A DNA stretch of 64,000 nucleotides from Metaphire vulgaris (lineage: Eukaryota; Annelida; Clitellata; Crassiclitellata; Megascolecidae). Positions 40,768-51,996 of the stretch are shown here, one piece after another (the first letter of the stretch is position 1; each line of letters starts with the position of its first letter). The notes beneath the pieces were generated by a model. That model saw only the letters and a program-made list of their open reading frames with translations, was not told where the DNA came from and ran no database searches. The position numbers and the translations under genes are program-made. Location of the stretch: assembly GCA_018105865.1 (NCBI GenBank), contig CM030833.1, forward strand, positions 9,589,881 to 9,653,880, written 5' to 3'.

Positions 40768-41236
40768 CAGGGTTTCCCAAAGTGTGTTCCGCAGAACCCC
40801 GGGGTTCCATGACACGGATAGAAGGGTTCCGCGATGAGGATACAAAAACTAAAAAAATTATTCTTGATTTAACTTGTCCAACCAACAATGATGAAATATA
40901 TTTTATAAAGATAGTGCGGCAATAGAAATCGCAGCGATCATTGATTCTGTAAATAAACCTAACTGGTGATATAAATATAGTTGGTACGTATTATTATTAT
41001 GCCCAAACTGTTAACTGTATGTGTTTCAAAATTTGGACTAGTGATTATATTATTACGTTTGCATCAAAACATTTTTCAGCTAAAATAACTTTATGTATCT
41101 GTTATGTACGCACTATTGTTTTGCGAGACAGTCATGTCTTTTCTCATATTTTCCAATTCGTATTACGAGTGGGGTTCCGCTGACAATGCTCAAGAATTCA
41201 AAGGGTTCCGTGGCACGAAAAGTTTGGGAACCCCTG
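40768..41236. mobile_element. hAT-type MITE (TIR CAGGGTTTCCCAAA)
   Basis: 469 bp; left CAGGGTTTCCCAAAGTGTG, right (reverse) CAGGGGTTCCCAAACTTTT, perfect 8-bp duplication GTTTATTG (40760-40767, 41237-41244). The arms include 'ggttccatgacac' and its inverse. Confidence 0.85.
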
Positions 41237-41252
41237 GTTTATTGTTCGAATG

Positions 41253-42801
41253 TACAGGATGTGCAAATAAATTTTGGTCTATTTTGCAGTGATGTAGCTT
41301 TCTTAATATTTAAGGTACGAAGGAAATAAAAATACAAAAGTTGAGAAGATTTACTCGAGAATTCAAAAAATCTAACATAATTAACAACACATGATGAAGA
41401 TAAATGGTAACAAACAGGTAGACCCAAAATGGACGTAATTGAAGCATTAACGTATATGATGATCATGCGTCACGTAATTGCTTAAAACAAAGTTTGCTAC
41501 AGCTGTACAGACTGCGGAAGGTAGTCTTAATCCAAACGATGTTCAATATGTCCCCCTTTAGCCCTAATAACCAATAAAATTCTGCCCAACCACAATAAAA
41601 GATTCATGATGTGGATCATATGAAAGAAGTGCTAACATTTTGTTGGGATCAGATCTGACAGGATATCATATACAAAGCAATTGACCAGTGGTTGGGTAGA
41701 ATTTTACTGGTTATTCGGGCTAAAGAGGGACACATTGAACATCGTTTGGACTAAGGCTACCTTCTTTAGTCTGTACAGCTGTAGCAAACTTTGTTTTAAG
41801 CGATTATGTGACGCATCGTATACATTAATGCTTTATTTATTTATTGACAATTTATATAGCGCAGTAGACAAGGCTAAGGCCTACAACAAAAGCGCTTAAC
41901 ACAATTCATATCCAATATTAAATAAATGTGTCTTCAAATTTCTAATGAAAAGTCCAGCTGAGACTGCTCCAGTCACATTGTCTGGAAGAGAGTTCCACAG
42001 GGCGGGATTCCCCAGCGCGAATGATCTTTCCCCAAACTTAGGGGTCTTGGACGGGGGAGGGACCAACAACTGCACTCTCCGACTGGACCTAAGAACCGAT
42101 CTCCTCTCGATCACAGTCGATCTCCGTACAAGTACAGTTAGATAATCAGGACAGAATGGATCGTGTAAAGCCCGAAACGTAAGCCAACAGCGCTTGTAGA
42201 CAATGCGCTGTGGAACACGGAGCCAGTGGAGTCGATCTCTAAGGAGAGGAGTGACGTGGTCACCCCAGCGACAGCCGAAAATCACTCGTGCAGCCTGGTT
42301 CAGCACTGATTGTATGCGGTTCAGTCTAGTATCCGGAAGTCCAAGAAGCACACCGTTACAGTAATCAATTCGTGTCAGTACCAGGGCACGCACTAATTTG
42401 ACAGCCGCGCTCACTGGCAGGTACCGTCGAATTGACCTCACTCTCCGCAGTTGGTAGTGGCAGGAGCGTATCAGATTGTTAACGTGCGCTTCAAAGGATA
42501 GAGTCTCATCTAGGAGCACTCCCAGAAGACGTAAGTTCTCGGAGGGAGCAATGGCTGCATCTCCCACCACAAACGGGGCATGACTTAGCAAATGCCTTCT
42601 CCTGGAATGACATCAATTTCGGGTCTACCTGTTTGTTACCGTTTATCTTCATCTTGTGTTAGAGCAATGTTAATTACATTAGATTTTTTGAATTCTTGAG
42701 TATATCTTCTCAACTTTCGTATTTTTATTTTCTTCATACCTTAAATATTAAGAAAGTTACATCGCTTCAAAATTGACCGGGATTTATTGGCACACCCTGT
42801 A
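41253..42801. mobile_element. mariner-like fold-back element carrying a LINE insertion
   Basis: TACAGGATGTGCAAATAAA at the left and, reversed, TACAGGGTGTGCCAATAAA at the right; TA is the target. Long inverted arms: 41255-41625 matches the inverse of 41683-41830 plus 42600-42799. The right arm is split by the LINE at 41830-42600. TACAGGGTG-type ends with a TA target are typical of Tc1/mariner; no transposase remains. Confidence 0.8.
41830..42600 (-). mobile_element. L2-like LINE 3' part with intact 231-codon frame
   Basis: Minus strand 42591-41896 is open throughout: NLRLLGVLLDETLSFEAHVN, RSIRRYLPVSAAVKLVRALV, RIDYCNGVLLGLPDTRLNRI, LHWLRVPQRIVYKRCWLTFR, PPPSKTPKFGERSFALGNPA, LWNSLPDNV, KTHLFNIGYELC and stop. 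The 3' end motif and an (AATA)n tail (TTTATTTATTTATT at 41832) follow. 5' truncated after the RT core. The absence of stops suggests a recent insertion. Confidence 0.9.
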
Positions 42802-43908
42802 TATTTATGGTAAGTTCTGAATATTGCGCAATCAACTTTGGACATTCACTGGTTTATTGCATCGTTTTATCGCATGTCGTTATTCGTTAGTGATGGTCTT
42901 TCAACCTTTATTCCCCAAATAGTGCATTATATTGATGCTGGTCTGTACATATATTTATTCTGCTTACTTACTTTATTGTACTGTCCATTTGATTATGACA
43001 AATGAATAAAAATAAAGAAGCTCCTGTTGCAGCAGTGTTAAATAACATAGAAATGGTAATAATGATGGCAAAGATACATTTGGGCAGAGAATAAGTTCTT
43101 TGGCTAGTTGATGAAATTTATTTATTTGAAATTTAGTTATTTGAAATTATTTGTTATTTGCTTAATGTCTGTTAATTTCATATCTTAAAAGTGAAATCAA
43201 TAATCACTTTAGTCTTAGTTATGTGAAATAATCTTTTTTGTAGGGATGGGACACCATCAAGATCATGACTTTGATCCTAGGAACTGCACAATATTGATCT
43301 CTATTTCATTATGATATGTTATGACACCACGAGTTCAACAAGTCCTCAATAAAAATGCACAGCTTATCATATCCATTTATCATGGATCACTCAGAGAATT
43401 TCTCATTATTCGTATTTTGACCTTTTCTTATAGATTGCACAGTTTTAATCACTCACTGAATTAACATAACCTGACAATTTCAAGTCTTATTTTGTTGGTG
43501 AAGGTAAATAAAAAGTTTTATATTGTGACCCCAAAGTCCTCAGACTCACATTTATTTCCAGCACAGATCCTCTGGTGGCCTACCAGAAACTGGACTTCAT
43601 ACCAGAAACTGTTCAATATTTTAGAATGATTTAACTATTAAACATTCAATGTTTAACTCAATAATCTGAAAATCACATAAAAAGAATTAAGAAGTCATGT
43701 CTTTCACACTAAATGAAGGAGAATGGAAAATGAAAGAGATGACAGCAAAGCAGCCTTATGTAATTTTGCCTTCTTGTTCACAGTTATAGTTATGCATAGG
43801 CGTCAATCCACTTAAAATATTGGGGGGGGGGGACCTCCAAAGTTAGGTAGCCTACATGAAAAGTTAATGTTGTAATTTCTCGTTGTCCTGGTCACTCATG
43901 ACTCACTG

Positions 43909-43912
<4 letters not shown>
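42802..43912. other. Intergenic or intronic AT-rich sequence
   Basis: No coding or repeat termini recognised, apart from a G-run at 43824-43833 preceded by 'aggcgtcaatccac', a likely end of a hAT MITE. Confidence 0.4.
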
Positions 43913-43945
<33 letters not shown>

Positions 43946-43953
43946 TATTAAAA

Positions 43954-44250
43954 TCGTTATTCTGTATGTCTGTTACCTTCGAGCGTTCTGATTGGTTGCG
44001 TTCGAGCGTTCTGATTGTTTGGCTGTGTGAGCGTTCTGATTGGTTGGCTCAACTTGGCTGTGTGAGCGTTCTGATTGATTACCTTCAAGCGTTCTGATTG
44101 GTCATTCTGGAATATTCGTTGCCTCGGCGACGCTGAAGCTTCGCGGCGGCAGGCTTCGCAGCAGCTTCGCTTCGCAGCGGCTTAAGTCGCCTCTTTGCTC
44201 GCCCCATGCGAGCGAAGCTCGCGTGAGCGAAGCGAGCCTTCGAGTTCTAG
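43954..44250 (+). mobile_element. Helitron-like non-autonomous element, copy A
   Basis: 297 bp from TC (after A) to CTAG (before T): A|TCGTTATTCTGTATGTC ... GAGTTCTAG|T. Near the 3' end a hairpin GCTCGC-GTGA...GCGAGC stands about a dozen bases before CTAG, as in Helitrons. Inside are five units of 'gagcgttctgattggttg'. No target duplication, consistent with the rolling-circle class. Confidence 0.65.
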
Positions 44251-44263
44251 TATAATATTAAGA

Positions 44264-44719
44264 TCCTTGCTCTGTATGTCTGTTACCTTCAAGCGTTCTG
44301 ATTGGTTGGCTGTGTGAGTGTTCTGATTGGTTGGCTGGGTGAGCGTTCTCATTCGTTATCTTCAAGTGTTCTGATTGGTCGTTCTGGAACCTTAGGCCGT
44401 GAAGCTTAACGGCCACGCCGCGCGAATGTTGCAGCGTCATAATGTGTACAACTTGCGAAGTGAACGCGACGGGAGCTTAATGGTGACACGGCGGGCACGG
44501 CCACGTGAAGCGTTGACGGAGCCGCGTTGCAGCGTCATAATGTGTACAACTCGCGGCTAACGGGCGACGCTGAACGGCCACGCCGGCGTTGACGATTGCA
44601 TACATTGCAGCGTCAGAGCTGGTGGCGTGTACATCATTGAAACGTTGTTCAGCAGCATGAATTCAATGATTGGGTTTTAGTATTATCCTGCACTACAAGC
44701 GAAGTGAGCATCTTTCTAG
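44264..44719 (+). mobile_element. Helitron-like non-autonomous element, copy B
   Basis: 456 bp, A|TCCTTGCTCTGTATGTC to CTTTCTAG|T, sharing the 5' end and the 'gcgttctgattggttggctg' repeats with copy A, 13 bases away. The middle has tandem 'ttgcagcgtcataatgtgtac' repeats (twice). The 3' hairpin is weaker than in copy A. Confidence 0.6.
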
Positions 44720-44775
44720 TATATATATATATATATATAATAATTATATATATATATATATTATATATATATTTG
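44720..44775. repeat. (TA)n microsatellite
   Basis: AT dinucleotides with one interruption; it separates the Helitron-like and the hAT-like elements. Confidence 0.9.
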
Positions 44776-47565
44776 CAGTGTTGGGAGTGATCTTAGATCA
44801 TATGATCTAAGATCACGATCTATGATCATAATTCATGATCTTTGACTTTTGATCTGGATCAGTTTTTGATAGTGATCTTTGACTCTGACTTTTAATCACT
44901 TTTTTGGTGATTTTGATCTTTATTATGAACAGAAGTAGCCGAATATCAAATTATATGTATTGTCCCAACTAAGTGATCGTATGATCCACTAATAAGGTGT
45001 AATAACATCTGAAATGTTATTTAAATACCCAAATAATTGATAACTTGTCTTTTGAAACATCACTAATTTATTGCCAACCATTAAGTATTCAATGGTGTTG
45101 TTTCAGTGTAGTGAGTAAAATGGTGGAAAAATTAAACATTCCTTGCATTTTATGTATTCTATGTTGTTGTTTCTGTGTATTGAGTAAAATAGTGGATAAA
45201 TTAAACATTCCTTGCAATTTAGATGGAAAATTTTTAAAAATATATAAGATTGATAACACTATGTAACACGATTTTTGTTCCTGGCTTCTAAATGTTATAT
45301 TTCAGTTGCCTATGTATAAAGGATCTGCAAACATGGCTATATTCATCATTATATTTGCTTTCATGGGCACAGCTTACAAAAGTTGTTTATTTATATAATG
45401 GAAAAAGGTGCATTTTTTCTTCTCGAGAATGAACATTATGTACTAATTGCAAATAAACAACAACAGTCAAAATTACTTAAAAACATTCAGAAATGAGTTG
45501 CTTTTCGAGATTTGTGTCTGTACTGTCAATAGCTTTCTCAATGAAGACTTCAGACATAGTCCCCCATCACGTGTTTGTTATACCGTCCCTGGTAACGACA
45601 TTCAAAGTCCAGCATATCCTGATGAAAGCGTTAATCTTGCTTAACTGGTTAGGCTCCCAAGTTTTCCTTGAATTTGTCAAGGTGGACATGAAGAATATGT
45701 ACTTTCAAGGACATTTTGCATCTAATTTTGGCATGGTTCTTTATGAGAGACTGGTTTAGTCTCTCATAGTTTTCAGCCTTGTGGTTGCCAAGAGAGCCAT
45801 ACAATACTGCAACGAAACTGTTTCAAGACCATTTCTCCATGCTATTCAGCTTTTTTGGCGAATTCACGCTGTGTGATCTTCTTTATCTGTGGTCTGATGA
45901 AGATGCCAGCTATACTTTTTGCCTCCGAAAGCTTTCTAGGAGGTATTTGAAAGCTGATTCTTTGTCTTGACAAATTACTTGATGAGGCCTAACTTGATGT
46001 TTTGATGTTTCGCATCTTTTCTATCAGCTTCCCACTTGATGCTGTTCTTACCTGTGGTGAGCTTGGTCAGCTGTGGCCAATCCCTTCTACGATCCTCGGA
46101 CCTTGTCCCGGTTGTTCTAAAGAAAGAAAACCCAAAGAAATTTTGTGAAACCGCCTTTCAGACCCATCAGGAATGTCACCATTTTGACCATATCAATGAC
46201 TTAGCAGCCATATAGTTGTCATACTTCAAGGCACTCAGCAACATCTTGACACTGGTGTAGTCCTCTGAGGTGTAGGTGCACAAAGTGAGTCACAGGGAGA
46301 AACAAGTACTTGTTACCACTAGCATGACTTTGAGGTTCTGGATGAACTCTCTATGAATTGGCACCATCATTCAGGTTAAAGATGATTGCTATTTAAAAGA
46401 CCAGTGACATTGCTGCAGAAGCAAGCCCATCTAGCTGACTGAAGAATTTGGAAAAACGTTCGCGACGCTTTCTCTGTTCTGTCACCTGCACACTTTCATC
46501 CAACAAGTTCAAGTCCTTGAGTCTAGACATCAGAAGCTCAGCATTGCACTTGGTGAGACCATGGGTCTCTGATCAGGTTGTTGAGATCTTTCTGATTGGG
46601 GAAGTATCTCAGCTATTTCTGTGCAATTGCATCCTGGATCTGCAATATCTTCCTCGCTGTCTGCCTTGGCGCGATCCCCTGAAGACAGTTGATCCTCTCT
46701 GTAGGGATGGGAATGGGGAGCTCAGAGCCATAAAACCGGTGCCATGCAAACGTAGCAGAATGCATTTGCTGGCTGCAAAATGCCAAAATCAATTTTTTCT
46801 GGTCACTATTTAACAAGATACACTATGTTTGGCTTAAGAAATCTGCACTCTTAAAAGTTGAGTAAAGCTCCCAGAAAGTAGAAGATTCCAAAGGTTATAG
46901 AAAATTCTGTTCAAATCTAAAAACTTATGGACAGCTTGCAATATTCCAGAATAATAAGTATGTCTGCTCAGCTTTGAATGTGAACCGAGAATGTGTTCTA
47001 TAATACACGAATTTCAAAATATCATTGCCCTGAAAAAGCAAATTCAGTTTGAAACAAAACTGTTTTTCTAGTTGGTTTAGGCATAAGGGACTAGGAAAAC
47101 AAGCTATGAACCAGGAACAAACAAAAATATTTTTTTGTAAGATTGTAATGAAAAGGTTGTAGCTGATTGCTGTTACTGTGTAAGCAAGAAAATTTTCGGT
47201 GGCTTTCGTACAACAAGCAATTTTCTCTTACACCTCAAGATTAGTAGTCGCTGTCTCGCTGAATACCACAAGGTTCCATTATGGGTCCTTTGCTGTTTAT
47301 TATTTACATTTAAATTAAATTAACATTAATTAATTACTATTGAAGTTATAGCAATGTAAAGCCTAGACTAGTTCACATGTGTATCATATACATCATGCAT
47401 GATGCAATAAATATATTTGTATGATCTTTGATCTTAGATCACTTGTAAACAGATCCTGATCTTAGATCATAATATACTCTCGTGATCTTTGATCTTGATC
47501 CGAGATCAAATTTTCTCTAGTTATCTTGAACAAGATAATTTTACATGTGATCGTTCCTAACACTG
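44776..47565. mobile_element. hAT-like transposon, 2.8 kb, with GATC-rich subterminal arrays
   Basis: Left CAGTGTTGGGAGTGATC and right (reverse) CAGTGTTAGGAACGATC. Flanks TATATTTG (44768-44775) and TCTATTTG (47566-47573) match at 7 of 8. Both subterminal zones (44795-44925 and 47425-47510) consist of GATCTTAGATCAT-type palindromic steps. The interior contains a minus-strand ORF relic (separate entry). The size fits a nearly full-length but mutated copy. Confidence 0.75.
45420..46815 (-). pseudogene. ORF relic of an uncharacterised transposon protein family
   Basis: Minus strand, with stops and shifts: near 46550 LKDLNLLDESVQVTEQRKRR, FSKFFSQLDGL; about 46200 VTFLMGLKGGFTKF; 45830 NSFVAVLYGSLGNHKAENYE; 45720 CKMSLKVHILHVHLDKFKEN; 45610 RFHQDMLDFECRYQGRYN; 45560 MGDYV; 45520 SRKATHF. 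I recognise this as a family repeated many times in invertebrate genomes (conserved RFHQDxxDFExRYQGxYN and NHKAENY). Here it lies between hAT-style termini with an 8-bp duplication, which suggests a hAT-related mover. Dead copy. Confidence 0.7.
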
Positions 47566-47644
47566 TCTATTTGATACTAAGATCTATATACTTTACATAT
47601 ATGTATATACAGTATACATATAGTATATATATATATAGTATATA

Positions 47645-47700
47645 CTAGCTGTTAACCCGTCAAAAATGACGGGGAGAGTGGCTATCTCCTTCCCCGATTT
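47645..47700 (-). mobile_element. Helitron-like 3' terminus
   Basis: On the minus strand a perfect hairpin CCCGTCATTTTTGACGGG is followed by TTAACAG and CTAG, then T: the 3' signature of Helitrons. The corresponding 5' TC end to the right was not resolved. Confidence 0.55.
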
Positions 47701-48069
47701 ATTGCAAAAGTTCATATTATTACATATAACAATTTTTAAAATCTGAAAATGTAAAGTGAATGCATAGATTATCATTTAAAATTTTTCCTATGTGCTCCCT
47801 GGGTGGTCTTCCCCCACCACAGGGGGCTGCACACCATAATGGAACCTATGACTACGGTTTGGGCCTACGATTCCATTGGGATTTGGTCTCCCACGGGGGA
47901 TGCGCCCTCCAGTGTTACCTACAGCTCCCTTTGGGCTTACGGACCCCAAGGGGCTTTGTCTCCCACAGAGGGCTGAGACTTTTTCTCCCCGGGGGCTGTG
48001 CCCCAGTGGAGGGGGCTGGGGCTAGGTCAACCATGGAGGCTGCACCTCTCCCCCCATTAAGGCCTACGG

Positions 48070-48515
48070 CCATAGGCGGATTTAGAGTTTAAGATTTGGG
48101 TAGGCTAACATGGGGGGTCTGGAGATCACCATGAATTGATGACTATTGAAACAAGTTACCACCTATAGTTAGTAGTTCAGTTACAGTGAACAAGGGTAAT
48201 TATATTATTTTACAAAGCAGCATAGTTTTGACAACTGTTGATAGTAGTACAAGTTACTGTACAAGTTACTGTACAACTATCTAATTGCCCATAATATACG
48301 TAACAGATTATGACGTCATTCAGATTGAATCATGTGATATTAAAGTCTATGGATTGAATGTGTGGCACTGTGCTTTTATATGTAAATAGGTAAGTAATAA
48401 AAGAGGCTTAGACAGACCTGGTGTTGATGAAAAAAAACAAATTTTGTTTTGTTTTGGTGGGATTAGTTGGGTAGGCTTAAGCCTACCCTAGCCTTTAATA
48501 AAATTTGCCTATGGC
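48070..48515. mobile_element. MITE with ends 'ggccataggcnnattt'
   Basis: Left ggccataggcggatttagag and right (reverse) ggccataggcaaatttta are inverted. Inner steps 'gggtaggctaa' (48100) and 'gggtaggcttaag' (48470). Target duplication not resolved. Confidence 0.55.
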
Positions 48516-49300
48516 CAATGAAAAGAATCGATCATATGGTACATCTACTTAAGCTTCACAGTCAGTATTTTGTTTATATATATCAAATATCCCCTCTGTC
48601 TCCTCCTTTCTAATGTTTTCAATCCACAATATTAAAGTCTTTTTTGTAGCTTAATTATGGCATCCATTGACCACCTTTGTTGCTTGTCTTTGCAATTTCT
48701 AACAACTTTTTTCAAGAATGGATTCCATACCAGAACACAGTATTCTATATGAGGCGTACTAATGACTTAGCTTTATGATTATCTCTTTGTCTAGCCATGT
48801 AATGACGTCATGAACTTCCAGTTACTTGAAATGCGTAGAAAGTTCATTTCTGTGTGAATACCAAATTTCATAGCTGCATCACTGTGCAAACTCCAGTTGC
48901 AGCATTTAATAGATGCTATGACGTTAAAGACTCAATGGACCCATGTTCGCAGACCCAAGCATGGCTGCCATCAGTCCTTACTTTAAGAGGTCTATGGTAT
49001 GTACACATATATACATTGATGTACCTAAAAGTGATCATAAGTAAGAAGATATACCATGATCTTATGTTTATTTTGGTACATATAAAATGTGACAGTAGGG
49101 ATATTTTATGAAATACACTGGCAATGCCTGAAAGCAACAGCAAAATGCTTGCTAATATTATTCTGTTAGATATCTAAGAGTCAAGACATTTAGAAATAAC
49201 AGCTATGTTGACACATCAGAACTCTGGTTCAAAGTCACTTAAATGCAAGAAAATGAAGCAAGAATATTTCTTTCCATGCCTTTTTTTAAAAAAAATTTTC
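48516..49300. other. Non-coding, with a single-arm copy of the 26.3/27.2-kb repeat
   Basis: 48795-49000 (gtcatgaacttccagtta, ctcaatggacccatgttc, gtccttactttaagaggt) is a third copy of the repeat forming the arms of 26270-27285, in the orientation of the right arm. The rest holds nothing recognised. Confidence 0.6.
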
Positions 49301-49307
49301 AGGGCGC

Positions 49308-49437
49308 AATAGTTGGAAGTCAATTGTCAACATTACGTAGCGGCCGCACAGTTACTATAATCAATACAACAGTGTATAATGCGACTTTAATTAACATGTG
49401 TAATCACAAATTTGAAAAATTATACGGAAAATAGATA
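49308..49437 (+). CDS. Possible 3'-terminal exon (low confidence)
   Basis: A pyrimidine-poor but well-formed acceptor (aaaaattttcag) opens a frame GAIVGSQLSTLRSGRTVTII, NTTVYNATLINMCNHKFEKL, YGK and stop. It lies on the strand of the channel gene, 12 kb downstream of the last CNBD exon. Direct joining to 37431 would put it in a different frame and hit a stop within three codons, so another exon would be needed between. No homology recognised; it may be chance. Confidence 0.2.
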
Positions 49438-49849
49438 TAGTTCTACATTTTCTATTTATGAATTTAATGTTGCAAAATAAAACAAGTTTTCAGATTTTCC
49501 GGAATGCCATTATGCCTCATTCCAGCACAAAAAGCCCTGCTTCTTTCAATATGTAATTTACAAATTCTGGACAATCACCAGATGAGATTTAACCCTTGAT
49601 TAATTGCAAGTTTGATTTTAATGTTCTTTACTAATTTGTTAAAACTGTGCTTAAACTTTATACAAATACTTCATAATTAATCTCTTTACATCACAGAGAT
49701 AGTTCAGAATAATGTAAAACATTATTGCAAACATACATTGTAATACCAATGTCTATTTGAGATTACTTTGTTGAGGCACTAAAACAATACTAACTTTCAA
49801 TATACTTTAAACATTAAACGTTTATTGTAGTATACTCGGATATTATGGT

Positions 49850-50028
49850 TACAGTAGAACCTCGTTATATCGAACTCGCTTATATCAAAATCACGTTTAT
49901 ATAAAAGTTTGAGTGCCGGTCCCGCCAAAACAGTGTTAATGATACAGGAGTCGTATAAATCGAACCTTGGATATATTGAAGTATTTATCACGGTCCCTTG
50001 AACTTCGATATAACGAGGTTCTATTGTA
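49850..50028. mobile_element. pogo/Tigger-like MITE
   Basis: Ends CAGTAGAACCTCGTTATATC and, reversed, CAATAGAACCTCGTTATATC, TA on both sides (49850-49851, 50027-50028). The phrase CAGTAGAACCTCGTTAT is typical of pogo-group Tc1/mariner MITEs. No coding capacity. Confidence 0.8.
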
Positions 50029-50171
50029 CTTGTTTACAATATTCAAACATATGCACATACATACTATATAAATAAAATATGTAATGGTAATAATATTCAT
50101 TGAATATAGTTACAAAGTTTTGTGGGCCGAGTGTAGTTAAGTTATGCTAAATTCTTTGCCCTAGATACATT

Positions 50172-50348
50172 CAGTGGCGGCTCTAGGATTTGGCAAGTGG
50201 GGGGGCCGTTGGGGGGGGCAACTTCTAATCATGGGGGGCCAACCATTTGTTGTTTAATGTATGTAGCATTAAGTATAGGGTCCCAACTGGGGGGGGCCAG
50301 GCTCTCAATAGGGGGGCACGGGCCCCTGGCCCCCCGGAGCCGCCACTG
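50172..50348. mobile_element. hAT-type MITE (TIR CAGTGGCGGCTC)
   Basis: 177 bp; left CAGTGGCGGCTCTAGGATT, right (reverse) CAGTGGCGGCTCCGGGG; perfect 8-bp duplication GATACATT (50164-50171, 50349-50356). G-runs inside. Confidence 0.9.
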
Positions 50349-50936
50349 GATACATTAATATTCTAGACTTGGTTAATTAAAATAGGTAAAACCTGGAATT
50401 GTTTAAAGTAAACATACAAAACATTCACAAGTGATTGAAGTCATTGCACAATGAAAATTACACAAAACATATATAATTTTAAAAGAAAATAGCTAATGTT
50501 ACAGTACCAAAGTACTGGAATGGATTAGAACTGATCTAGATTTTTCTTAGCAAAAATTAATTATAATTTTCACTCAAAAACGGAATTAGAATGCATGATT
50601 ATATTTTAATACTTAACTATTTTATTCTGCCATTTATGATATCTATATTAGCCTGACATAGCCTTACATAGATTACAATTGTCATCAATAAAAGCAATGC
50701 AGTAAAGCAGGAAAAGTCACATTAAAAGTTCAACCTTCAGCAAAAAATCAGTCAGACCAATATAAAAAACAACACTGTAAATATATTCCAGTTTAGAAAC
50801 TTTATAGAAGTGGTGAACCTTACATAATAAAAACTGTTGGTATTCTGTCAATAATACTTGAAATAATTTACAATGATCCTTCAAACATTTTCACTTTTGC
50901 CAATGGCACTTATGTTTATATTATAGTTTATATTTA

Positions 50937-51155
50937 CATTATATTCTTATTTCCATCACTGCACATAACTCATACATTGTAGCAAAGAAACTACTTCAAC
51001 ATGACATAAATGTAGCAAATTTCCAACTCTCGATTATAGCCAATCATTTAGTCCATATGAAATAGATTATATTTATGACATCACAACTTCTTCAGGGTCT
51101 AAAAGGGATTTTAGCTATTCATACACATGATTCTCACAAGCTGATAATTAGCTGT
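50937..51155 (+). repeat. 219-bp direct repeat, copy 1
   Basis: Matches 51303-51521 over 219 bases with a single difference seen (gaaatagat versus gaaatggat at about 51064/51430). Non-coding, unique-looking AT-rich sequence downstream of the TBC1D9-like gene. Confidence 0.95.
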
Positions 51156-51302
51156 CTCAATAAATCATACAAAGAGCTTTAAAAATTAACCACTATAATG
51201 CTTTACCTTAATTCTTAAAAGAATATTTAAATATTTCTAAATAGCTAATTAATGTACAAGCATAGTCAAGAAAAGTTCTTAGGTAAGGTACTAAATGAAA
51301 AT

Positions 51303-51521
51303 CATTATATTCTTATTTCCATCACTGCACATAACTCATACATTGTAGCAAAGAAACTACTTCAACATGACATAAATGTAGCAAATTTCCAACTCTCGAT
51401 TATAGCCAATCATTTAGTCCATATGAAATGGATTATATTTATGACATCACAACTTCTTCAGGGTCTAAAAGGGATTTTAGCTATTCATACACATGATTCT
51501 CACAAGCTGATAATTAGCTGT
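51303..51521 (+). repeat. 219-bp direct repeat, copy 2
   Basis: Second copy, offset 366 bases, same orientation, same length. Near identity indicates a very recent duplication, gene conversion, or an assembly artefact. Confidence 0.95.
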
Positions 51522-51996
51522 TAGCTGATAATGGAGGAAGATAAGGTGAAGGATACAGACTTTGGGGCTCTGGCACATGATGCTTACATAGGCATCTAAC
51601 CCTAAACAAGGATCTACATGATTCTATAATACTAAAGTTGAAAAAACTCACTGCATATGTTGTCAAACAGCTCCTCCCATCATAACCAACCGGTGAATTA
51701 ATTCAAAGCAATATTGAATTTGAGTGTTACATGAAAACACTAAAACATTAAATAGTTACAGTTTAAAGTTGTTAACTTTAGTAATTATATGACACAAATT
51801 GAAATTTAAAACAGCATAATCATAATTTGCCTATGTGTGAAATTGAAATCAATAGAATAGATATAATGAACCATTACAAGAACAAAATACCAGAAATTAA
51901 AAAAAACTGTAGCCAGTTTTTAAAAACAAGAATATAGTATAAGAATGTCTTTAACAAGTGAAATGCTACAAACACTGAGAAATAGGGATACCATAA

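Noticed and set aside
46448..46813. 121-codon + strand frame
   Set aside because: Shadow of the minus-strand ORF relic in the hAT-like transposon.
47760..48092. 110-codon open frame MHRLSFKIF...
   Set aside because: GC-rich low-complexity repeat; probable MITE or Helitron interior; no homology recognised.
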